Of a stretch of 64,000 bases of DNA, positions 16,702 through 25,184 are shown one piece after another. The notes under the pieces were generated by a model. That model searched no databases. It was given only the letters and a program-made list of their open reading frames with translations, and was not told the origin of the DNA. The translations under genes and the position numbers were made by a program. The first letter of the stretch is position 1, and every line of letters starts with the position of its first letter. Origin of the DNA: Reclinomonas americana ATCC 50394 (Eukaryota; Jakobida; Jakobea; Jakobida); NCBI GenBank assembly GCA_048213135.1, contig PS015010.1, positions 620,001-684,000 of the forward strand, in the 5' to 3' direction.

Positions 16702-17349
16702 CTAAACGGATAAGTTTTCCTTAATAATAAAAAAGCCATAAATGATGCAAAGCGCAGATGAGACCAGGATGAGCAGGCCCTGCACCAGGGTATGCTGTAA
16801 ATACTTTTTACTGAATGGCAAGCTGAACAATGCCGCTGCCAGCATCATCCCTCCTACAGAGCCTATACCAAATATCGCCAGGTACAGAATACTGCTGCCG
16901 GTGGAGTGTGTTTTACTCAACACGATCAGCATTAATGCCCCACTGCCCGCAAGGCCATGTACCAACCCTATTAAATAGGCCGGTAAATGCGAATGAACTT
17001 TTCCGCCATGACTGTGCAGGGAATGGTTATGCTGATGTATTGAAAGAGCAGACCTGCTCCTGTACCATTTCAGCAACCTGTAAACGCCAAGTGATAACAG
17101 CATCAGTCCAACGCCCGCTTCGAAATAGGAAAACCAGGTCTCCGCGATCCGGAACTTTATCACCAGGAAAATACAGCCGATGACCAGTATGGTAGAAGTG
17201 TGGCCTAATCCCCAAAAGATGCCATCTTTCATCGCTTTGTTCAGCCTGTTCCTGGTTGTCACCATATTGCTGACGGCCAGTAAATGATCGGTCTCAAAAG
17301 CATGTGTAAACCCGGCATAAAGGGTTAAAAAAATGGGAATGGTGATCAT
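16702..17349 (-). CDS. Nickel permease-like membrane protein (UreH/NicO type)
   Basis: 215 residues from ATG 17349, overlapping the NHL gene stop by 4 bases (ATGA). About six membrane segments. The first segment carries HAFETDHLLAVSNM, matching the His/Asp metal motif of UreH- and NicO-type transporters. A cytoplasmic loop near residues 104-121 is His-rich (HQHNHSLHSHGGKVHSH), a probable metal-binding loop. The second half repeats the motif as GLVHGLAGSGALM. Uptake of Ni2+ for the hydrogenase active site is the obvious role given the operon; cobalt or efflux cannot be excluded from sequence. Confidence 0.8.
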   Translation of the reverse strand: MITIPIFLTLYAGFTHAFETDHLLAVSNMVTTRNRLNKAMKDGIFWGLGHTSTILVIGCIFLVIKFRIAETWFSYFEAGVGLMLLSLGVYRLLKWYRSRSALSIHQHNHSLHSHGGKVHSHLPAYLIGLVHGLAGSGALMLIVLSKTHSTGSSILYLAIFGIGSVGGMMLAAALFSLPFSKKYLQHTLVQGLLILVSSALCIIYGFFIIKENLSV

Positions 17350-18425
17350 CTCTCTTTTTTATAAAATAAAATACGGTGATTGCCGGTGTCGGCTAAAATC
17401 AGAAAATCATTGTAAGTGTTGATGGCAAAAGGCCAGTACATCTCGTTCTTGATGTCCGACTTCAGGCTCAGGGATGTTTCGCCATGTGTTTCAAAATCAG
17501 GCTGTCCTATTTGGGCAACAGCCTCCTGGTTATTATAACCGGGTTTGCCATGAAAAACAATACGGCTGTTGCCGGTATCGGCGATGGCTATGCCTTCATC
17601 GGTAAAGCAGCAATCGTAAACCCAGTTTAGTGTGTTGGCATTGGGTTTTAACCGGTATTGATTTTGCCCGTTGGCAGAAAAATCATTTTGTCCGAAAATG
17701 ATATCCGCCTTTTGCTGTACGGCCTTTTGCCATTGGTGCCAGTACAGTACCCTGAAAAATTGCGTATCAGCGACTGCCATATTTCCGGCGCTGTTTACTT
17801 TTACCGAATAGGGCCATACCGCATTTTCATTGTTGTAATCCTTGTCTTCAAAACTATCCTGGCCAATGACGAGGGTGGCGGCGGCAAAGTTGTGTGACGG
17901 TATCGTGTCAAAATACAGGATACGGCGGTTGCCGGTGTCGGCGATCCATAGTTCATGACCATTGCTGTATACACCATAAGGCCAGTTCAAACTGTTGCTG
18001 CCGGGTGGTTTCCCAATGCCATGTACATTGGGCTGGTTACTGGTAAAATCGGGCTGCCCGATTACAATGTCTGCCGGCTGGAAATTCTGCACAGGCATTG
18101 TTTTCCAGATCAGCACCCTGTGGTTCCAGGCATCGGCAACGATAACCATTTCACCATTGGTCCATACCGCGGACGGGTATTGCAAAGATGAGGAGGAGAC
18201 GCCCATGCCGGCGTTGCGTTCCGTCGCAGTCATCTCTTTTTGTCCCAGGATGATATCAGGCTGTTGAAAGTCTGTATGCTGAAAGTTGTTCCAGATAAAG
18301 ACCCTGTTTTGCCCGGTATCGCTGACCACTAAAGTATCGTTGTGCAGGTACACTCCCCTGGGCGCCAGGAAGGGATTGTCCTGTTCCCCGGAAAAAGTAT
18401 TAAGCAAGGTATATGCTGACTTCAT
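17346..18425 (-). CDS. NHL-repeat beta-propeller protein in the hydrogenase operon
   Basis: 359 residues from ATG 18425, 17 bases after the hypE stop (the TTG at 18449 would overlap hypE). At least five NHL-type blades are visible, each with (V/I)ADTGN-R(I/V)-type turns and an (I/L)GQ-DF segment (SDTGQNRVFIW, VADAWNHRVLIW, IADTGNRRILYF, IADTGNSRIVFHG, LADTGNHRILFY). There is no signal peptide, so it should be cytoplasmic like the hydrogenase. Propellers of this kind are docking platforms. I recall NHL proteins near other group 2a hydrogenases, which supports an assembly or partner role that is not defined. Confidence 0.82.
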   Translation of the reverse strand: MKSAYTLLNTFSGEQDNPFLAPRGVYLHNDTLVVSDTGQNRVFIWNNFQHTDFQQPDIILGQKEMTATERNAGMGVSSSSLQYPSAVWTNGEMVIVADAWNHRVLIWKTMPVQNFQPADIVIGQPDFTSNQPNVHGIGKPPGSNSLNWPYGVYSNGHELWIADTGNRRILYFDTIPSHNFAAATLVIGQDSFEDKDYNNENAVWPYSVKVNSAGNMAVADTQFFRVLYWHQWQKAVQQKADIIFGQNDFSANGQNQYRLKPNANTLNWVYDCCFTDEGIAIADTGNSRIVFHGKPGYNNQEAVAQIGQPDFETHGETSLSLKSDIKNEMYWPFAINTYNDFLILADTGNHRILFYKKER

Positions 18426-18442
18426 CTTCTTTGATATATTCC

Positions 18443-19486
18443 TTAACAAATGCGGGGTAATTGTTCACCGGTTAACATATTGACAACTCTCTTTCCGCCA
18501 ATGGAGCTTTGCATGATCACCTGTCCTTTATGGGCAGCGACGATGCTGCCTATGACCGCAGCCTGAGAGCATCGCTCATACGTCTGCAATCGGCGGACCA
18601 CCTCACCGGCTATATCCTTTTGCACTGCCATGATAAACACCCCTTCATTGGCCACATACAAAGGATCGAGGCCCAGCATTTCGCAGGCGCCATTTACCTG
18701 TTCCGTAACCGGGATATGATTCTGCATGATCTCGATACCCAGGCTGGCGTCTTTGGCCACTTCATTCAGTACACTGGCGATGCCACCGCGGGTAGCGTCC
18801 CTCAGGAAATGAATATCATTCTTGAATGTGCTGATCATATCCTGCACGATGAAATTGAGGTTACAGGTATCGCTTTCAATGTCGGTCTCAAATTCCAGGC
18901 CCTGGCGTTTACTCATAACAGCAATACCATGATTGGCGATGGTATGGCTTACAATGATGGCATCGTTTTCCTGTATCTGGCGCAAGCCGATAGCCGCGTC
19001 GGGCAGCACAACACCGATGCCGCTGGTATTGATGAAAATTTTATCGCCTTTGCCTTTTTCCACTACTTTGGTATCGCCGGTTACAATCTGCACGCCTGCA
19101 TTATCCGCAGCCTGTTTTATATTATTCAGTATCTGCCAGAAGTCCGCCATCTCTAATCCTTCTTCAATGATAAATGCCAGGGATAAGTATTTGGCCATGG
19201 CGCCGCACATGGCCAGGTCGTTGACGGTACCATTGACGGCCAGTTCGCCAATGCTGCCGCCGGGGAAGAAAATGGGATGTATGACATAGCTGTCGGTGCT
19301 GAATGCCAGTTGGCCTTCCAAAGTAAATTGCGCTCCGTCATGCTTCTCATCCAGCCAGTCATTTTTCAGAACCTGGAACACGCCATTATTCAGCAGCTGG
19401 TGAGTAAGGATGCCACCGCTGCCATGACCTAAATTGATGGTATCAAAGTCAAACCTGGGTAGGGGGCAGGAGAGTTGCACTTTCAT
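18443..19486 (-). CDS. hypE: Hydrogenase maturation protein HypE
   Basis: 347 residues from ATG 19486, 5 bases after the hypD stop; the GTG at 19528 would extend into hypD and was rejected. HypE dehydrates a thiocarboxamide on its C-terminal cysteine to a thiocyanate, donating CN- for the active-site iron. The C-terminus PRIC has the required terminal Cys. The ATP-binding PurM-like domain shows LGHGSGGILT at the N-terminus and the FSTDSYVIHPIFFPGG and VNDLAMCGA motifs. It works with HypF (carbamoyl donor) and the HypC-HypD complex, all encoded just upstream. Confidence 0.95.
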   Translation of the reverse strand: MKVQLSCPLPRFDFDTINLGHGSGGILTHQLLNNGVFQVLKNDWLDEKHDGAQFTLEGQLAFSTDSYVIHPIFFPGGSIGELAVNGTVNDLAMCGAMAKYLSLAFIIEEGLEMADFWQILNNIKQAADNAGVQIVTGDTKVVEKGKGDKIFINTSGIGVVLPDAAIGLRQIQENDAIIVSHTIANHGIAVMSKRQGLEFETDIESDTCNLNFIVQDMISTFKNDIHFLRDATRGGIASVLNEVAKDASLGIEIMQNHIPVTEQVNGACEMLGLDPLYVANEGVFIMAVQKDIAGEVVRRLQTYERCSQAAVIGSIVAAHKGQVIMQSSIGGKRVVNMLTGEQLPRIC

Positions 19487-19491
19487 ATTTG

Positions 19492-20580
19492 CTAGTTGAT
19501 ATTGCTGAAATGATAATACGCGGCGCACGCCCCTTCACTGCTGACCATGGGTGCACCGACAGGATTTAAGGGTGTACATTTTTTTCCAAATTGCGGGCAC
19601 TGGCCCGGTTTTTTTATACCCCTTAATATTTCCCCGGCAATACATTTCTTGCTTTCTTCGGCCTTTGGAATGTAAATGCTGAATTTTTTATTGGCATCAA
19701 ACAGGGCATAATCGTCTGCTATTTCATACCCGCTCATGGGAATATCGCCAATGCCCCGCCATTCCCTGTTGCCGGTGGTAAACACAGACCGGATCACATC
19801 CTGCGCATCAGGATTGCCGTTACTGCGCACCACCCTGCTGTACTGGTTCTCCAGTTTGTATTCACCGTTCTCCAGTTGCTTTACCAGCATGGTAATTCCC
19901 TGCAGCAGGTCAACGGGTTCGAAGCCGGTAACGACAATGGGCAGTTGGTACTTTTCCACGATCGGGTAGTATTCATCCAAACCCATGATGGTGCAAACAT
20001 GCCCTGCTGCCAGGAAGCCCTGTACAATGTTGGTTTCGTCATTTACCAGCGCTTCTATGGCGGGAGGTACCAGCACATGACTGGTAAGCAGGCTGTAGTT
20101 GGTCAGTTTCTCCCGCCGGGCGTGCAATACGCTTAATGCGTTGGCCGGCGCCGTGGTTTCAAACCCGACAGCAAAAAACACCACTTGTTTACCGGGGTTT
20201 TCCTTTGCCAGCTTTACCGCTTCCAGGGGAGAATATAATATCCTTACATCGGCGCCGAGGGCTTTTGCTTCGAGCAGACTTTTTTTACTCCCGGGAACCC
20301 TCAGCATGTCACCATAACTGCAGAGGATTACATTTTTCTCTTCTGCCAGGTAAACGGCTTTGTCAATCAGGTGCAGCGGGGTAACACATACCGGGCAACC
20401 CGGGCCATGTACCATATTTATTTTTTCCGGCAGCAGGGAAAGAATGCCGTTTTTTACAAGACTGTGTGTTTGCCCTCCGCATACTTCCATTATTGTCCAC
20501 GGTCTGGTCGTGATTCTGTGTAATTCCTCAATATATTGTTCAACTACGGAAGCTTCCCGGTATTCTGTTAAGTATTTCAT
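19492..20580 (-). CDS. hypD: Hydrogenase maturation protein HypD
   Basis: 362 residues from ATG 20580. This Fe-S protein holds the Fe(CN)2CO unit with HypC. Conserved cysteine motifs are present: MEVCGGQTHS, GPGCPVCVTP, and the C-terminal [4Fe-4S] set in KCIAGEILRGIKKPGQCPQ plus GKKCTPLNPVG and SSEGACAAYY. The length is normal. The start lies 1 base after the stop of the membrane protein gene, and hypE follows 5 bases after its stop. Confidence 0.96.
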   Translation of the reverse strand: MKYLTEYREASVVEQYIEELHRITTRPWTIMEVCGGQTHSLVKNGILSLLPEKINMVHGPGCPVCVTPLHLIDKAVYLAEEKNVILCSYGDMLRVPGSKKSLLEAKALGADVRILYSPLEAVKLAKENPGKQVVFFAVGFETTAPANALSVLHARREKLTNYSLLTSHVLVPPAIEALVNDETNIVQGFLAAGHVCTIMGLDEYYPIVEKYQLPIVVTGFEPVDLLQGITMLVKQLENGEYKLENQYSRVVRSNGNPDAQDVIRSVFTTGNREWRGIGDIPMSGYEIADDYALFDANKKFSIYIPKAEESKKCIAGEILRGIKKPGQCPQFGKKCTPLNPVGAPMVSSEGACAAYYHFSNIN

Positions 20581-20581
20581 A

Positions 20582-21433
20582 TCATGTAGTTTTTTCAGTT
20601 ATGGTCAAATAATTATAGATGGAGGTAATGCTCAGTATGAAAAGACCGGCGATAAGTGAAAAAGCCACATTTAAATAGTGATGCGCCGATAAGGAAAGCC
20701 TGAGTAATACGGTAGCGAACGCGAAGCCTGAATACCGGAAAAGGTTATAGTACCGGGTGTTATACCTTAATGAGAACAGGAGGATGAACATGTCGGTATA
20801 GATAAGTATTGTAAAAAATGTATGAAAAGAACTGATGTAGGTAAGCTGCAGGAAACTGCTGACCAGGTCTTTCACGCCCAGCAGCACGAAAAGAATAAAG
20901 AGCACCAATGCCAGTATCTTTTTTACCAGGAGGAAATTTTCCTGTTCTTCTTTTGTTGACGTGATCTTGTGATGTTTTTGCGCCTTGTAGTAGAGGCCGG
21001 TAATGAAAAACAGCACCACGGCGCCGAATGCATCCGTCAGCACAGGTAAAAAAGTATATACGGCATCTGCTGTCCAGTCGATGTGGTAGTTGATCTTCCC
21101 GAATTCTTTAAAGGCATCCCGTAACAGCATCAGTGATATGATTTCAAATTGCCTGCCTACACTGTCTGCAACGCTTTGCGAAAAAACAAAGAGGAGCCCG
21201 ATGAGTTCGAATATCAGCAACAGGTTAAACGCCAGTTCAATACCGAAATAGGTAGTGGCTTCATGAAAAGAGATCCAATGCCAGTTTTGCAGCAGTACAA
21301 TCCCGATCCCGGCCAGCATGGTAAGCAATACGATGCTGCTTATCCAGCGGTAAGCCCTGAGCGATTCCCAGGTATTATGCAGGGCGTCAAATACGCGGGC
21401 AAGCTTTTGGGCGATATGTAAAGCGGCAGTCAT
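20582..21433 (-). CDS. Uncharacterised multi-pass membrane protein embedded in the hyp operon
   Basis: 283 residues between hypC (4-base gap) and hypD (1-base gap), so surely part of the operon. After an amphipathic N-terminus (AQKLARVFDALHNTWESLRAYRW) there are about seven hydrophobic segments (roughly residues 32-50, 66-86, 128-147, 168-187, 205-220, 232-245, 250-275), with a charged loop HHKITSTKEEQEN in the middle. It has no cysteine cluster and no haem-type paired histidines at matching depths that I can identify. I do not recognise the family. A membrane anchor or quinone-facing partner for the soluble hydrogenase is an inference from location only. Confidence 0.8.
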   Translation of the reverse strand: MTAALHIAQKLARVFDALHNTWESLRAYRWISSIVLLTMLAGIGIVLLQNWHWISFHEATTYFGIELAFNLLLIFELIGLLFVFSQSVADSVGRQFEIISLMLLRDAFKEFGKINYHIDWTADAVYTFLPVLTDAFGAVVLFFITGLYYKAQKHHKITSTKEEQENFLLVKKILALVLFILFVLLGVKDLVSSFLQLTYISSFHTFFTILIYTDMFILLFSLRYNTRYYNLFRYSGFAFATVLLRLSLSAHHYLNVAFSLIAGLFILSITSIYNYLTITEKTT

Positions 21434-21437
21434 TATA

Positions 21438-21704
21438 TTATTTGTCTACCTGTGTATGATCAATGAGTTCATCTATTTCGCCTATTTCTTTCAGGTATTC
21501 GAACGATTTGGTTGCTTCAGCCTCGTCTATCCGGCTGATCGCGACGCCTACGTGTACCAGCACATAATCGTTGATCTGTGCGTCAGGCAGCATTTCCAGC
21601 GATGCTTCCTTTATAATGCCGCCAAAGGAGACTTTCGCTATTCTTACCTTTCCATCATAAATGGTTTCAATGCTTTGGATTTTACCGGGAATTGCAAGAC
21701 ACAT
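21438..21704 (-). CDS. hypC: Hydrogenase maturation chaperone HypC
   Basis: 88 residues from ATG 21704; the open frame extends further upstream but HypC must begin MCLAIPG because its N-terminal Cys2 binds the iron unit. The HypC/HupF OB-fold is visible: GKIQSIE, AKVSFGGIIKEASLEM and NDYVLVHVGVAISRIDEAEA. It carries the Fe(CN)2CO group from the HypCD complex to the large subunit precursor. It starts 1 base past the hypF stop. Confidence 0.95.
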   Translation of the reverse strand: MCLAIPGKIQSIETIYDGKVRIAKVSFGGIIKEASLEMLPDAQINDYVLVHVGVAISRIDEAEATKSFEYLKEIGEIDELIDHTQVDK

Positions 21705-21705
21705 A

Positions 21706-24093
21706 TTATTGGTTATTGATTGTGAATGATGAATTATTATTGTCGATTCCGTTATCGCAGTATACCAATTGCCCGAAGGCGATATTTTCATCATTGGGTG
21801 ATAACCGCTGATGAAAGAACAGCCGGAATTTTTGCTGCAGGTGAATTTTTACCAGGTCAACCAGCACCGTATTCTGAAATACCCCGCCACTGAACGCGAT
21901 CTTGTTGATCGATTCCCTTTCGGCAATGGCGGCAATGCAGCTTACAATACTGCGGTGAAATTTAGCGGCGATGAAGGAGCGGTCTTTTCCCTTGTTGATG
22001 TCGGAGATCACACCGTTCACTAAAGCCAGGGTAGGCAAAGGTTTCAACAGGGAATGGCCCGCCAGGTAGGTTTCTTCGAATTGCCAGTTCACCCTTTCCA
22101 GGTAGCTAAGTGCAAGGTCTTCCAGTTTTATAGCTGCCTCCGCTTCATAACTTTGTTTATCGGTAATATCCAGCAGGCTCGCTACCGCGTCAAAGATCCT
22201 GCCCAGGGAAGAAGACTGCATGCCGGTATGTTTCTTCAGCATTTGGTTATACAACTGCCATTCGGTACCGGTAAATTTTTGCCGCAAGATATCGCCAGCC
22301 CCCGGAGAATCGTGGGCAATGGCCAGCGCGCTCAGCCGGGGTTCTCTTGCCATCTTATCACCGAAAAGCACCGGGAAGTAAGCGAAGTGTGAACAGCGCT
22401 CAATCATTTTATCCTGGTACCTGAAAAATTCACCTCCCCAGGTATTCCCGTCATCGCCCAGGCCTGTGCCATCCGCGATGAAGCAAAGCACAGGGGCTGT
22501 TTCGCCCACCAGGTCATTTTCTGCCAATACTGCGGCCAGGTGGGCTTTGTGGTGCTGCACCACTTGCTGTGGTATTTCACTTTGTTCGCAACAGGCTTTT
22601 CCAAACTGGCTTGTGAAATAGCCGGGATGTTTATCGCTGACAATACTTTTTACATCATGCGCCTGTAATGTGCCGGTAAGCTGTTGCCATGTATGCTGGT
22701 AATATTGTTGTGATTCAAGACCTATGGTGTTGCCCAGGTACTGGCTTATATAATATTGCCGGTGATGCTGTATCGCAATACTGCTTTTCAGCAGCGCTCC
22801 TGTTGCCATAATCGTTTGAGAGGAGACGGGATGGATATTTGTTAATGAAGGTGATAAACCTCTTGCCCTGCGTATGACAACAGCCTGCTGCAGCCTGCTT
22901 ATCCTGATCACGCTGTCATCCTGCGGTACCACGATCTTCCTGTTATGGCTTATGATGATATCCGCGACTGATGATAAGTGCGAGACCGCTTCTTCATCAT
23001 CAAAAATAATGGGCGAACCGCTTATGTTGCCGCTCGTACAGATCAATGGCTTCCCGAATTGTGTGCTGACCAGGTGAAGCAGTGGCGAATTGGGTAACAT
23101 CACGCCAACAGTTTGCAGGCCCGGGGCAATCGCATCAAAGGCGATTTGACCGGCAGCTGTTTTTTGGGCTTTCAGCAGCAGGATAGCGGCAGCATCATTC
23201 TGGAGGTATTCCTGCTCCGGTGTACTGCATATCCCAAGTGAATGAACGGCTTCCATATTGCCGCACAAAATGGCAAAGGGTTTGGCGGGCCGGTGTTTCC
23301 GGTCACGTAAATTTTGTATGGCTACGGCATTCGCGGCATCGCAAAGTAAAACATAACCGCCAACGCCTTTTAAGGCGACAATTTTACCTGATCTTAGATT
23401 TTCGTCAATGATGGCTGACACAGTTTTGTTGCCGGTAACCGCAGACCGGCTCCTGCTGTCTGTTGCCGTTAACTGAACGCCGCAATGCGTACAACTGTTG
23501 GTTTGGGAAAAATATCTCCTGTCTTGCAGGTTATGGTATTCTTCTGAACAGGCGGCGCACATATCAAATTCATGCATGGTGGTATTGCTCCTGTCGTAAG
23601 GTAATTGCTGCAGGATGGAATACCGGGGACCGCATTGCGTGCAGGTGATAAAAGGGTAAAGGTACCTGCGGTTATTTTTATCGTACATCTCCTGAAGACA
23701 TTGAGGACAGGGCGCATAGTCAGGCGTCAGGGGAATGCTCACCGCATCTGCTGAAGAGCTCTCCGTAATGGTAAAGTCAGTAAAAGTCCTGCCTGTTGTT
23801 TCATACATTGATGACGAGGCTATGATCGCTTTGGCAGGAGCCTTATTGAGCAATGCGGTGTAATAGGAGCGGGCTTTTTTTTCGGTAGTACAGATGTTGA
23901 TATGCAGCCCGTCGTTACCATTACTGACAACGCCGTTTATATGATATTGCTTCGCCAGCGTATATGCCAATGGCCTGAAACCTACGCCCTGTACTATACC
24001 GGTAAGATGTATGTGATAAGTATGGATAGGCTGATCATCCCGCACGGTATCTGCCAGCGTAAGCAACGGTTCGCTATGGTGCTGCGTATTCAA
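21706..24093 (-). CDS. hypF: Carbamoyltransferase HypF
   Basis: 795 residues. It makes carbamoyl-adenylate from carbamoyl phosphate and transfers the carbamoyl group to HypE. Domains in order: acylphosphatase (about 25-115, GIVQGVGFRPLAY), two zinc fingers (CPQC...CTQC and CAAC...CTHC, about 133-210), a YrdC-like domain (about 225-410, ALKGVGGYVLLCDA) and a Kae1-like domain with VQHHKAHLAAVLAEN (about 510-790). The start is TTG at 24093, overlapping the hypB stop as TTGA, which suggests translational coupling. A GTG at residue 17 is the only other start before the acylphosphatase fold. Confidence 0.95.
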   Translation of the reverse strand: MNTQHHSEPLLTLADTVRDDQPIHTYHIHLTGIVQGVGFRPLAYTLAKQYHINGVVSNGNDGLHINICTTEKKARSYYTALLNKAPAKAIIASSSMYETTGRTFTDFTITESSSADAVSIPLTPDYAPCPQCLQEMYDKNNRRYLYPFITCTQCGPRYSILQQLPYDRSNTTMHEFDMCAACSEEYHNLQDRRYFSQTNSCTHCGVQLTATDSRSRSAVTGNKTVSAIIDENLRSGKIVALKGVGGYVLLCDAANAVAIQNLRDRKHRPAKPFAILCGNMEAVHSLGICSTPEQEYLQNDAAAILLLKAQKTAAGQIAFDAIAPGLQTVGVMLPNSPLLHLVSTQFGKPLICTSGNISGSPIIFDDEEAVSHLSSVADIIISHNRKIVVPQDDSVIRISRLQQAVVIRRARGLSPSLTNIHPVSSQTIMATGALLKSSIAIQHHRQYYISQYLGNTIGLESQQYYQHTWQQLTGTLQAHDVKSIVSDKHPGYFTSQFGKACCEQSEIPQQVVQHHKAHLAAVLAENDLVGETAPVLCFIADGTGLGDDGNTWGGEFFRYQDKMIERCSHFAYFPVLFGDKMAREPRLSALAIAHDSPGAGDILRQKFTGTEWQLYNQMLKKHTGMQSSSLGRIFDAVASLLDITDKQSYEAEAAIKLEDLALSYLERVNWQFEETYLAGHSLLKPLPTLALVNGVISDINKGKDRSFIAAKFHRSIVSCIAAIAERESINKIAFSGGVFQNTVLVDLVKIHLQQKFRLFFHQRLSPNDENIAFGQLVYCDNGIDNNNSSFTINNQ

Positions 24094-24809
24094 TTGGTGA
24101 TGGCTGTTGTATTGTTTTTCTTTTCAGCTGATTTCTGTTTAAGCCAGTCACACCATTCGTCAATGCCATGGCCGGAGAGGCTGCTGATGGCGATTACTTC
24201 CAGGCCGGGGTTAATATCCCGTGCATCCTGCGTTACAGCATCTACGCTGAATGGCACATAGGGCAGGAGGTCCGATTTGCTCACCAGCATCAGCTCGCTG
24301 GTTAAGAACATACGGGGATATTTTTTGGGCTTATCATCACCTTCCGTACTGGCAATTAAGGTAACGCGGTAGTCTTCTCCCAGGTCAAACGCGGCAGGGC
24401 AGACCAGGTTGCCAACATTCTCGATAAATAAAATATCAAGCCCGTCATAATTAAAATGGTCCAGTGCCTGCAATACCATCTGCGCTTCAATATGGCACAT
24501 GCCACCGGTAACAATTTGCAGGCAGTCTATACCCGCTTCCCTGATGCGTATGGCATCCCTTTCTGTTTCGGGATCACCAACCAGCACACCCATTCTCAGT
24601 TGTCCGTTCAAACGTTTCCCGGTTTCCTGCATCAGTGTTGTTTTGCCGCTGCCGGGAGAGGAGCAGATATTCAGCACCAGGATATTGTGGGGGGCGAGTT
24701 TATCCCGGATGGCTTTGGCCACATAATCGTTTGCCTTTAATAAATTAAGCGTTGTGTTTTCGCATTGCACACTTCCTGCCGGGGCCCTGTTGCTTTTTGG
24801 TTGGGACAT
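24090..24809 (-). CDS. hypB: Nickel-insertion GTPase HypB
   Basis: 239 residues from ATG 24809, 25 bases after the hypA stop; a TTG at 24848 inside hypA was rejected. P-loop GTPase with NICSSPGSGKTTLMQ, switch and metal motif GGMCHIEAQMV, Walker B-like DILFIENVGNLVCPA, and the NKxD-like SKSDLL. GTP hydrolysis drives Ni2+ transfer with HypA. There is no His-rich nickel-storage stretch at the N-terminus, unlike rhizobial HypB; the His-rich loop of the operon's permease may be the local nickel-binding site instead. Confidence 0.95.
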   Translation of the reverse strand: MSQPKSNRAPAGSVQCENTTLNLLKANDYVAKAIRDKLAPHNILVLNICSSPGSGKTTLMQETGKRLNGQLRMGVLVGDPETERDAIRIREAGIDCLQIVTGGMCHIEAQMVLQALDHFNYDGLDILFIENVGNLVCPAAFDLGEDYRVTLIASTEGDDKPKKYPRMFLTSELMLVSKSDLLPYVPFSVDAVTQDARDINPGLEVIAISSLSGHGIDEWCDWLKQKSAEKKNNTTAITN

Positions 24810-24834
24810 ACTATTTCTGGTTATAAATGATGAA

Positions 24835-25182
24835 TCAGTCGTTTTCAAATTCCACTTTTGTGATCAGCAATTCTTCACCCTGTATTACATTGCTGCAGGG
24901 GCTGCCACACCGGGAACAAATAAATTTATATTGCTGCACTTCACTTGTTGTATGGCATTGGGCGCATAATACCTTTATGGGCAACACCTCCACATTCAAT
25001 ATGGCTTTGGCATACCCGGGTTCGTCCTGCAATACGGCATCAAAGGCATTTTGCATAAGAATGGGCTGTACATTACTGAGCAATCCCACTGTCAGGTAAA
25101 TATTCCTTACATCACCGAGGCGGCCGGGGAATTCGGCTTCCAGGGTGCTGAAGATGTTTCGTACCAGTGATATCTCGTGCAT
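24835..25182 (-). CDS. hypA: Nickel metallochaperone HypA
   Basis: 115 residues from ATG 25182. It begins MHEISL; His2 with the N-terminus forms the nickel site. The structural zinc site is CAQC (73-76) and CSRC (89-92). The length matches the family. The gene begins 2 bases after the TPR gene stop. Confidence 0.95.
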   Translation of the reverse strand: MHEISLVRNIFSTLEAEFPGRLGDVRNIYLTVGLLSNVQPILMQNAFDAVLQDEPGYAKAILNVEVLPIKVLCAQCHTTSEVQQYKFICSRCGSPCSNVIQGEELLITKVEFEND

Positions 25183-25184
25183 AA

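Noticed and set aside
24810-24848. Longer HypB starting at TTG 24848
   Set aside because: That start overlaps the end of hypA and adds 13 residues with no family counterpart; ATG 24809 is better placed.
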